From CAVZLD01 sp964522605 (lineage in GTDB: Bacteria; Planctomycetota; Planctomycetia; Pirellulales; Pirellulaceae), in contig CAZFWV010000076.1 in NCBI GenBank assembly GCA_964522605.1, forward strand, positions 1 through 23,556: DNA of 23,556 nt, read 5' to 3'. Under the pieces are notes generated by a model. That model saw only the letters and a program-made list of their open reading frames with translations. It had not been told where the DNA came from and did not search any database. The position numbers and the translations under genes were made by a program. Below are positions 17,711 to 23,556 of the stretch, one piece after another; positions within the stretch are counted from its first letter, which is position 1; every line of letters begins with the position of its first letter.

Positions 17711-18982
17711 TCAGGCATACTCGACGTCGCGGTATTCCTTGACGTAGTCTGGATCGAGATCCACGCCGATGCCTGGACCGGTTGGAACTTTGATCTTCCC
17801 ATCTTCCACACGAAGCGGTGACGTTGCACATTCGATGGGTATATTTGTGTAACCTTTAAACTCAATGTGCGGTCCGGCGTTGGGCATCGCGGACACGAGG
17901 TGGAGCATGTAAATGAAACCAAATCCACCGGAAATATGCGGGATGCACTTCTTGCCCAGGGCATCGCCCATCCGAGCCACCTTGAGGGATCGGATCAACC
18001 CACCAAAGTAATATTGGTCGGGTTGAACAATATCCAGACCATCGTTGGCCAACAACCAACGAAAGGCATGGATACTGTGTTGTTGTTCACCACCCGCGAC
18101 CGGAATGGAAAGTGCATCTGCCACCTGTTTGGTGCCGTCAAGCCAGTCAAAGAAAACGGGTTCCTCGAAATAGCTGTAGTCGTACTGCTGCAACAGCTTG
18201 CCAACCCGGATTGCTTCGTTCACATCGGTGTAATAGCCATTCGCATCTGCATACAGAGTCATCTCATCGCCAAAGACTTCCCGGATCCGTGGAATGATGG
18301 CCTCAGTTCTGCCGAACGGACCGCGCGCATCTAGATCTTTCGTCATGAACATGAGCGCCCCCACCTTGATTTTCACGGCGTGGGCTTGACTCCTTTCGAC
18401 CGCCTCCTTGATAAGTGCGACGGACTCCTCAACCGGTTTCTCCCGCCACTCGGTCGCCTGATAGACCGGAATGTGCGTGTTGTGGATCGTGCCGATCAGC
18501 TGACCAACTGGCTTGCCGGCGATTCGTCCCATCATGTCGAGAATGGCAAATTCGATGGTGGCCAGAGGAATACCGATTGCCAAGCCGCCTAAACGAAAAT
18601 TGAAGGCGTATTCCAGCGTCTTGTCGAGCAGTTCATCGAGACGCCGAGCATCCTGACCGACGAAGACGGGCTTCACTCGATTGACAAATATCGGATACAA
18701 GAGACTCATCGTGTCGTGAGCCACGGAGATGCCGATCGCACCATTCCTCGATCGCACACGACACAAGTAGGATTCACCACGACGCAGCAACTCTACCGAC
18801 TCAATAACAATCGGTTCCGCAAAAAGCTCTTTCCTGAAAATCGGCTCACGAAGCACGGCATCCAGCGTGGCGTACTTGGCGTTGTCCGCGTCCAATTGGC
18901 CCCAACAGGATATCGGCAACGCGGCTGCTGTCGCCCCGCTGGCGAGACCGACGCCGAGGAGCCTTCGTCGATTTAGTTTCAT
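17711..18982 (-). CDS. Tat-exported enolase-superfamily dehydratase/racemase (mandelate racemase type)
   Basis: The 423-residue protein has a Tat leader (NRRRLLGVGLASGATAAALP), the capping domain, and a modified TIM barrel. The K-x-K motif is at Lys204 and Lys206 (VKIKVG), the three metal ligands are probably Asp246 (YADANGYY), Glu273 (FEEP) and Glu299 (GGEQQH), and an Asp in DIVQPD with His349 in PHISGG matches the His-Asp dyad of the mandelate-racemase subgroup. All expected residues are present, so it should be active. Members dehydrate sugar acids (such as gluconate, galactonate or mannonate types) or racemise hydroxy acids; which one cannot be told here. Its export is unusual for the superfamily but fits the exported oxidoreductases nearby. 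The RBS is weak (AAAGG about 13 nt before ATG). Confidence 0.85.
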   Translation of the reverse strand: MKLNRRRLLGVGLASGATAAALPISCWGQLDADNAKYATLDAVLREPIFRKELFAEPIVIESVELLRRGESYLCRVRSRNGAIGISVAHDTMSLLYPIFVNRVKPVFVGQDARRLDELLDKTLEYAFNFRLGGLAIGIPLATIEFAILDMMGRIAGKPVGQLIGTIHNTHIPVYQATEWREKPVEESVALIKEAVERSQAHAVKIKVGALMFMTKDLDARGPFGRTEAIIPRIREVFGDEMTLYADANGYYTDVNEAIRVGKLLQQYDYSYFEEPVFFDWLDGTKQVADALSIPVAGGEQQHSIHAFRWLLANDGLDIVQPDQYYFGGLIRSLKVARMGDALGKKCIPHISGGFGFIYMLHLVSAMPNAGPHIEFKGYTNIPIECATSPLRVEDGKIKVPTGPGIGVDLDPDYVKEYRDVEYA

Positions 18983-19150
18983 GACTTATTGACTGCCTTT
19001 CAGGTTTTGACACACACGAGAACTGCAATGGGACCAACAGAGCCGCATGGCTCACGCAGGCTCCGCCTCTGAATGTGTCACGATATGTGTTTTTCCAAAT
19101 CGCTGCAGTCTTGTGGACTGAGCGGTTTCTCAGCCATTGCGGCCGGCGCG

Positions 19151-19339
19151 TTAACGCTCTGATGAGCGAACGGACGCGCCGAGGATCAAGCTGCTCACTT
19201 CGACGCCGGTCTTCCCCAGTACTCGTTTGGGAATCGTCCGAGTGGATGGTCTCTCCTGGGCTGTCGGCGCCGCGAATCTCGCGTGGCCGGTCCCAACCAT
19301 TGTGATGGCTGTCGCTCCATCGAACGTCCTGCGCTCCAT
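19151..19339 (-). pseudogene. N-terminal stub of a Tat-exported aldo/keto reductase
   Basis: A 62-codon minus-strand frame reads MERRTFDGATAITMVGTG, then a short linker, then TRTIPKRVLGKTGVEVSSLI. The first part is a Tat-type leader and the second is the opening strand of an aldo/keto reductase, the same family as the reductase part of the chimera at 6443-6830, but not a copy of it. The frame leaves the family after LILGAS and stops within a few codons. DNA between the stop and the enolase-type gene does not restore the rest in any frame that I could follow. It is a gene remnant, and it lies directly upstream of the enolase-type gene on the same strand. Confidence 0.55.
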
Positions 19340-19745
19340 TATCTTGCGCCGCGCTCTCGCTCATCCACGAAGCTGTAAAGTGACTGCCTTCGTGCGTGCG
19401 TTTCCTGAGCGTGGTAGGCAGACCCTGGCAAATCAAGTCATGTTTATGTAGCACGGGCAATCAGTATACTCGTCTTCAAACTGTCCCGCGAACTCCGTCG
19501 TAGGAGCAGACACGATACTCAAGGAATATCTGGAGATCGCACTCTGTTTGGCTGCACCACGTCAGCATCACTCATCAGAGGCGATGAGTGGATTCAATTC
19601 TGCGGTGCTAATTATGACCGGACGTCCGAAGCAATTGTGGCGAAGCGCTAGGGCTCTGAGATCGTCGGCTAGAAGAGTCCACTTCCGACGCGAGGCGCCT
19701 CGAGTCCCGTGAACTTCGATTATCACGTTTTCGGGAGTTTACCAA

Positions 19746-20121
19746 GACAATTTTCTCTCCCTCTGCGAGGTCCGGGTCGCGGGCCCGGACAGGGCGGTGC
19801 GGGGCTGTTGAATATGCTTTCGACTCAGAAACATGGGGAGTGCTGGCGGGCAATAAACGAACCGAGATCCTCGCTCCCTACTCCCCCGGCGTTGCGGGGG
19901 AGAAGGGCTGGGGATGAGGGGGCACGGCATCGAAAAGTCCCAAGATTTCCCGCGGATTGTGGCGCGTTGAAAGCCCCTCTCCCCGAAGCGGGGCGGGGGG
20001 AGCCAGAGTGGATCGGGTCCGCTACCAACGAGCCTGTCAAAATTCAACAGCCCAGGGCGTTGCGCAATCCGCCCTCTCCAGGCCTGCAGCCCGACTCTCC
20101 CGAGCGAGAGTGAATTCTGTC
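19746..20121. repeat. Fold-back (MITE-like) element with long imperfect inverted arms
   Basis: The perfect 12-base inverted repeat GGGCTGTTGAAT (19802-19813) and ATTCAACAGCCC (20042-20053) is the core. Outside it, the arms continue as an imperfect inverted repeat: the left arm from GACA at 19746 aligns by eye with the reverse complement of the right arm up to 20121, sharing GACA, TTC, CTC and a GGGCGG block. Between the inner ends lie 228 bases with two GC-rich hairpins. Also, AGGGCGGTGCG (19791-19801) and AGGGCGTTGCG (20054-20064), 10 of 11 identical, directly flank the 12-base repeats. No transposase is encoded. It fits a non-autonomous, intergenic element of the kind common in Planctomycete genomes. 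Confidence 0.5.
19881..19902. repeat. GC-rich hairpin within the fold-back element
   Basis: CTCCCCC (19881-19887) pairs with GGGGGAG (19896-19902), with one more G-C pair closing a six-base loop. It is followed by GGGCTGGGGATGAGGGGGC, wording like that of dispersed planctomycete intergenic repeats. A related palindromic CCCC/GGGG unit occurs near 19978-19998. Confidence 0.45.
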
Positions 20122-20253
20122 GATTAAGTTGCGGTAACAACGCGAACTTCTATACTGCATAGCCCCTGAAAGGGGTCTGGCTTCGGAAGTGTGCGTGTCC
20201 CGTCGGCGGGCAACTGTGCGATGATTCAGAAACAAGTAGGGCATCTCGGTCCT

Positions 20254-20329
20254 CTCGTTTAACCGCGTGCCCAGCGGGCCGCGGTAGATTCCTCCCCACC
20301 CGCAGGGCGACGCCCGTAGGTTAAACGAG
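20254..20329. repeat. Palindrome with CTCGTTTAACC / GGTTAAACGAG arms
   Basis: The perfect 11-base arms CTCGTTTAACC (20254-20264) and GGTTAAACGAG (20319-20329) enclose a GC-rich centre containing CCAGCGGGCCGCGG and CGCAGGGCGACGCCCG, which can form further stems. A lone copy of the GGTTAAACGA arm recurs at 21887-21896 after the AIM24 gene. It looks like a REP-type intergenic repeat rather than a regulatory site of a neighbouring gene. Confidence 0.5.
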
Positions 20330-20351
20330 GAAGTCGTTTCTGAGCCGTTCC

Positions 20352-20385
20352 TCAGGGCGCCGGGGGCCTGTCCTCGCTTTTTTTT
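20352..20385 (+). terminator. Possible weak terminator (imperfect hairpin and eight T)
   Basis: CAGG and CCTG can pair with one internal mismatch around the GC-rich centre, and eight T follow at 20378-20385 after a six-base gap. No intact plus-strand gene lies upstream, so it may belong to lost DNA. Confidence 0.2.
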
Positions 20386-20514
20386 CCCAACGAGTTGACA
20401 GCATGTGGTAACAATGAGACACATTTCTGTGGACCGTCGGCAAGCAGGCTCGCGGGATGCCTGAGGGATTGAAGGTTTCGGGCAACAACAATTTGGCCAA
20501 GTCAAGGTGTCGCA

Positions 20515-21075
20515 ATGGAGACCCAAGAGGATCACGTCAAAGAATCGGGGGAAGAGGGCGAGCGCGGTGTCGCGACGACGGCGTGCGAGCGACGGGGTGT
20601 CGTGGATAAATGCCCTGTCTGTGGGACACGTGTGGATGCCGATGCCTACCACTGCCCCGCTTGTCACAGTTTCTTCTGTTTCCATTGTCGAGCTCGACTG
20701 CTGCCTCCCGACACGCAACTGCAGTGTGTCAACCAGCAGTGCGACTATTACGGCAAGCTGGTCTGTGATGTGTGCGATACTGCCGCGGAGAAGGAAGAGT
20801 CGCCTGCAGTTTACGCAGAACCGGAAGACGGGTACTGGCCGGCCTGGCTTGCCCTCGTTCTGATCATGACTCCGTTTATTTGGTATTTCAGTTCCATTCT
20901 GGTGGCGGCATCCATCGCCGTACTCGTCTTCGCCGGCGGTGGCGTGTTGCTTCAGCGATCAGGAATTAATATCTTCGGGCGCGAGAACCGAGTCGAACGT
21001 CAGAGATGGTCCACGTACCACACCTGTATCCGCTGCGAGAAGCCGGTAAAGGAAGTTCAAGGGGGCTCGAAGTGA
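20515..21075 (+). CDS. Zinc-ribbon membrane protein of unknown function
   Basis: The 186-residue protein has a charged N-terminus, then paired cysteines at 33/36 (CPVC), 47/50 (CPAC), 55/58 (CFHC), 71/76 and 84/87 (CDVC), which look like two or three zinc-binding knuckles. A hydrophobic block at about 107-146 (PAWLALVLIMTPFIWYFSSI, then a second stretch) probably forms two membrane helices, and another pair, Cys171/Cys174, follows in the tail. AAGG lies about 10 nt before the ATG. It is 66 bases upstream of the AIM24 gene on the same strand, so the two are likely in one transcript. I do not recognise a named family. Confidence 0.75.
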   Translation: METQEDHVKESGEEGERGVATTACERRGVVDKCPVCGTRVDADAYHCPACHSFFCFHCRARLLPPDTQLQCVNQQCDYYGKLVCDVCDTAAEKEESPAVYAEPEDGYWPAWLALVLIMTPFIWYFSSILVAASIAVLVFAGGGVLLQRSGINIFGRENRVERQRWSTYHTCIRCEKPVKEVQGGSK

Positions 21076-21141
21076 TTTCCTGAGGCCCGAAGGTGCTTCT
21101 CGAGCTTTCTTTCACGTGGTGTTCAATGAACAGGCGAACCG

Positions 21142-21831
21142 ATGGCCGAATTCAAGATTCATGAACTTGAAGGCACCCGATATGTGGATATTCACCTGCG
21201 GGACGAAATGGTGCGCGTCGAGGCCGGAGCGCTTAGCTATCTGCAGGGTGACATCCAGATCCATTCGAAACTCCTGCCGTCTCTCGGTGGCGCAATCAAG
21301 TCACTGTTGGCGGACGAGGCGATTTACCGGCCCATGTATGTCGGTACGGGAGTAATTACGCTTGAGTCGACACTGGGTGGTTTCCATGTGCTGGATCTTC
21401 ACGGCGAATCCTGGATTCTGGAGCGGGGTACTTATTGGGCTTCCGAGGGAAGCGTGGAAGTGAGCTACCATCGGGAGCGCTTGCTGACCTCGCTCTGGGC
21501 TGGCGAAGGTCCCGTTTATCTGCAGACGAAAGTGAAGGGGCAAGGCAAGGTCGTCGTCACGACACGCGGCCCTGTGGAAGAGATTTCCCTGGACGGAAAC
21601 AAGCGAATTGCTGCCGAGGGGAAGTACGTGATTTGCCGAACCAGCGATGTCTCCTTCAAGGTTCAGCGGTCCACCAAGAACTTTTTTGGGCGATTTACCT
21701 CGGGTGAAGGTTTTGTGCGTGTGTTCGAGGGAACCGGTAAGATTCTGCTCAATCCGGCTCCGTATTGGCGCTACCGCGTGTTTACGGATCGTGGCGGTGA
21801 GCCCGATCATCCATCCACGACCACAACGTAA
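21142..21831 (+). CDS. AIM24-family protein
   Basis: The 229-residue protein matches the AIM24 (TIGR00266-type) family of beta-strand-rich proteins: VRVEAGALSYLQGDIQIHSK near the start, GTGVITLESTLGGFHVLDL in the middle, and the closing FTSGEGFVRVFEGTGKILLN. Length is normal for the family. The molecular role in bacteria is not settled; a mitochondrial relative in yeast affects inner-membrane organisation. It has no signal peptide, and the preceding gene encodes a membrane zinc-ribbon protein, so a cytoplasmic or membrane-associated partner is possible. An AGGCGA lies 5-10 nt before the ATG. Confidence 0.8.
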   Translation: MAEFKIHELEGTRYVDIHLRDEMVRVEAGALSYLQGDIQIHSKLLPSLGGAIKSLLADEAIYRPMYVGTGVITLESTLGGFHVLDLHGESWILERGTYWASEGSVEVSYHRERLLTSLWAGEGPVYLQTKVKGQGKVVVTTRGPVEEISLDGNKRIAAEGKYVICRTSDVSFKVQRSTKNFFGRFTSGEGFVRVFEGTGKILLNPAPYWRYRVFTDRGGEPDHPSTTTT

Positions 21832-22012
21832 TCGATGCCGCAGGAGAGGTTTTTGTTTGTTCTTTTGTCCTCGCCTCACGGCTGCGGGTTAAACGAATCG
21901 CCGCCGGGAGGATGTTGTAGTCTCCTTCGAGCCAATAACTTAAAAGCAGTACGACCTCGCGGAGAGGAGTTTTCAAATGTGCTTTAGGAACGAGCAGGTA
22001 ACAATCTAGCAG
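21832..22012. other. Gap between the AIM24 and solute-binding genes
   Basis: These 181 bases contain GGTTAAACGA at 21887-21896, matching one arm of the palindrome at 20254-20329, and no gene. Neither a clear terminator nor a promoter was found. Confidence 0.35.
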
Positions 22013-23491
22013 ATGACCGCAGTGCGAGATCCCGTCATGTGTGCTTTTTGCCGAATCGTCGTCTTCACGCTGGCCATGAGTTCCCTCATGGGGATCAGCA
22101 ATGCACGCATTGCGCAAGCGCAGGTCGATGAGCAAGCCGAGGAGCAACGGGAGGAGGAACCGTCTGGCGAACATCCGGACGCGATCGGCGAAGAGAGCAC
22201 CGAGGAAGGGGCAGAAGAATCTTGCGAAGATCTCGAAGGCGAAGCAGACGACAAAGACGAAGGTGAAGCGAACGACNNNNNNNNNNNNNNNNNNNNNNNN
22301 NNNNNNNNNNNNNNNNNNNNNNNNNNNNNNNNNNNNNNNNNNNNNNNNNNNNNNNNNNNNNNNNNNNNNNNNNNNNGGACCGAGGAACCGGAAGCACAGG
22401 TGGCCGTCGAAGTGACCGTGGAGGAACCGGCGAAGCAGATGGCGGAAGAGCCGGTGGAGGCACCGCTGAACGGCGCACCAGCGGAGGTCGTTGCAGCCGA
22501 AGCGTCGGAAGAACAAGAGGGGACGCCAGAGCCATTGGTTTTGTTCTGCTGGCCGGGATATGTTCCTGATTCGGTTGTGGAGGCCTTTGCGGGCGAAACG
22601 GGGATTCGCGTCCTGCGCGAGTACTACAGCTCGAATGAAGAATTGCTGCGGCACCGACTCGTCGGGCGGCGTTACGATCTGGTGCAACCGAGTGACTATG
22701 CTGTGGAGGCGCTGATTCGCAGAGATGCTCTGCAGCCTTTACGGCTTGACCGGATACCGAATCTGAAAAATCTGGATCCCAGCTTCCGCGATCTGCCGCA
22801 CGATCCCGAGGGGGCCTACAGTGTTCCGTGGCTGTCCGGGACGGTCGGGATTGTCGTCAATACCGAACGCGTCGAAAAGCCGGTTCAAGGGTACGCGGAT
22901 GTCTTTTCGGGAGATTACCGTGGGCGAATCGTCGCGCTAAGTGATCCTCGAGAATGGCTCGGGTGGGCACTCTGTTACCTGGGCTTGTCGGTCAATGAGG
23001 TGACTCCCGAAGTGTTGGAGCAGGTCAAGCCGGTTTGGGAAGCGTGGATTCCGCAAGTTGCGGTTTTTGATTCCGATACCGCAGCTCAGGTGATGATCAG
23101 CGGGAACGCGGACATTGCGCTTACTTGGAGCGGTGATGCCGGCATCCTGCTGGGGAAGTCACCGATCTACCAGTATGTGTTGCCGAAGGAGGGAGCACAT
23201 CGGTACGTCGATTGTCTGGCGATCCCGCGTGGCGCAAAGCACCAGGATGCCGCCGAGCAATTCATGAACTTCATTCTGCGGCCGGAGATCAGTCTGATGA
23301 TCTCCGCCGAGATTCCCTTTACGAACCCGAATCAAGCGGCTTTCAAGCAGCTTTCCGAAGCGGCACGTTCGAATCCGGCGAGTTACCCCCAGGGAAATCC
23401 AGATCTAAGGGGTTTCCGAGAGATCGGCGATATGGTGGAGCAGGTGGAGAAACTCTTTAATGACTTGCGTTTTCGCAAAGCGAAAAAATAG
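22013..23491 (+). CDS. PotD-like polyamine-type solute-binding protein with acidic linker (interrupted by assembly gap)
   Basis: A signal peptide (about residues 10-36, CRIVVFTLAMSSLMGISNAR then IAQAQ) is followed by a Glu-rich linker (EEQREEEP, STEEGAEESCED), the 100-N gap, more acidic sequence (TEEPEAQV, TVEEPAKQ), and from about residue 174 the substrate-binding domain of the spermidine/putrescine family (LVLFCWPGYVPDSVVEAF, YDLVQPSDYAVEALI, VPWLSGTVGIVVNT, ADIALTWSGDAG, FMNFILRPEI). It would bind a small cationic or related substrate outside the membrane for an ABC importer. No permease or ATPase is in the window, which ends 65 bases later. The start is uncertain: ATG at 22037 with GAGA upstream is an alternative. 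The frame across the gap is only assumed, since true gap length is unknown. Confidence 0.75.
   Translation: MTAVRDPVMCAFCRIVVFTLAMSSLMGISNARIAQAQVDEQAEEQREEEPSGEHPDAIGEESTEEGAEESCEDLEGEADDKDEGEANDXXXXXXXXXXXXXXXXXXXXXXXXXXXXXXXXXXTEEPEAQVAVEVTVEEPAKQMAEEPVEAPLNGAPAEVVAAEASEEQEGTPEPLVLFCWPGYVPDSVVEAFAGETGIRVLREYYSSNEELLRHRLVGRRYDLVQPSDYAVEALIRRDALQPLRLDRIPNLKNLDPSFRDLPHDPEGAYSVPWLSGTVGIVVNTERVEKPVQGYADVFSGDYRGRIVALSDPREWLGWALCYLGLSVNEVTPEVLEQVKPVWEAWIPQVAVFDSDTAAQVMISGNADIALTWSGDAGILLGKSPIYQYVLPKEGAHRYVDCLAIPRGAKHQDAAEQFMNFILRPEISLMISAEIPFTNPNQAAFKQLSEAARSNPASYPQGNPDLRGFREIGDMVEQVEKLFNDLRFRKAKK
22277..22376. other. Assembly gap of 100 N
   Basis: Exactly 100 N, a conventional scaffold-gap length, lies inside the Glu-rich linker of the solute-binding protein. 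The neighbouring low-complexity GAG/GAA-rich sequence could be why assembly failed. Confidence 0.95.
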
Positions 23492-23556
23492 AAGAAATAA
23501 CTGTGGCCCTGCGGCAAATACATTAGAACCGGTTTCAGAACTGGGAGGGCGAGGCT

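Larger units (their letters stand above)
18983..20514. other. Gene-poor 1.5-kb region with a gene stub and repeats
   Basis: No intact gene was found. From left to right it holds the aldo/keto reductase stub (19151-19339, minus), an undefined stretch to about 19740, a fold-back repeat (about 19746-20121), a smaller palindrome (20254-20329), and a weak hairpin with eight T (20378-20385). Several long open frames exist on both strands here, but none has family character. The repeats and stub suggest a place where DNA was gained and lost. Confidence 0.5.

Noticed and set aside
18846..19460. Minus-strand 204-codon frame overlapping the enolase-type gene start
   Set aside because: It overlaps the 5' end of a well-supported gene and the better-supported reductase stub in another frame; its composition is Arg/Ser-rich like a shadow frame.
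19760..20340. CRISPR array
   Set aside because: The repeats are inverted and few, with no regularly spaced direct repeats and no cas gene in the window.
20395..20420. TTGACA resembling a -35 box upstream of the zinc-ribbon gene
   Set aside because: No -10-like hexamer lies 16-18 bases downstream, so a sigma-70-type promoter is not supported.
20044..20718. Minus-strand 224-codon frame across repeats and the zinc-ribbon gene
   Set aside because: It runs antisense to the zinc-ribbon gene and through palindromic repeats; no motif was found.
21782..22687. Minus-strand 301-codon frame through the N gap
   Set aside because: It is antisense to the solute-binding gene, and its length depends on treating the N run as open.
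1..23556. tRNA, rRNA or riboswitch
   Set aside because: No cloverleaf-like arms, rRNA segments or recognised riboswitch cores were noticed in the intergenic DNA; a covariance-model search was not possible.

Overview
The window looks like chromosomal DNA of a Planctomycete (Pirellula/Rhodopirellula type), probably from a metagenome-assembled genome. The reasons are: fairly GC-rich DNA; many secreted proteins with Sec or Tat leaders; a hydrazine-synthase-alpha-like protein with two CxxCH haem motifs; Tat-exported Gfo/Idh/MocA and enolase-superfamily enzymes; and a run of exactly 100 N at 22277-22376, which is a scaffold gap. The assignment rests on family content; no rRNA or tRNA is visible.

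Layout. 113-2623 (minus) is the HzsA-like haem protein. After a 740-base divergent gap, 3364-6000 (plus) is a secreted GH38-type alpha-mannosidase-like protein whose C-terminus is cut off and replaced by the tail of an unrelated TolB/PD40-type protein (about 5951-6283). 6443-7744 is an in-frame chimera: the first third of a Tat-exported aldo/keto reductase joined to an almost complete BD-FAE-type esterase. 7624-8477 (minus) is an ApbE-like flavin transferase with its middle deleted and a frame change. Then comes an intact block on the plus strand, 8708-17626: Gfo/Idh/MocA oxidoreductase, pectate-lyase-3-like beta-helix protein, GH67-like glycosidase and GH2 beta-mannosidase-like enzyme. Converging on it from the minus strand is a Tat-exported mandelate-racemase-type enolase-superfamily protein (17711-18982). 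18983-20514 has no intact gene: it holds an aldo/keto reductase stub (19151-19339), a fold-back repeat (about 19746-20121) and a second, smaller palindrome (20254-20329). The last part encodes a two-TM zinc-ribbon protein, an AIM24-family protein and a PotD-like solute-binding protein with a long acidic linker interrupted by the N gap.

How the genes may work together (inference). The intact block plus the GH38 and enolase-type genes resembles a secreted polysaccharide-utilisation locus aimed at a glycan with mannose and uronic acid residues. A beta-helix protein and several exo-glycosidases would open the polymer, and Tat-exported oxidoreductases/dehydratases would act on released sugars outside the cytoplasm. 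The most unusual feature is the set of four broken genes whose reading frames change family, or skip a domain, at sharp points. Either this is a real decaying, rearranged locus or the assembly is wrong there; read mapping would decide.
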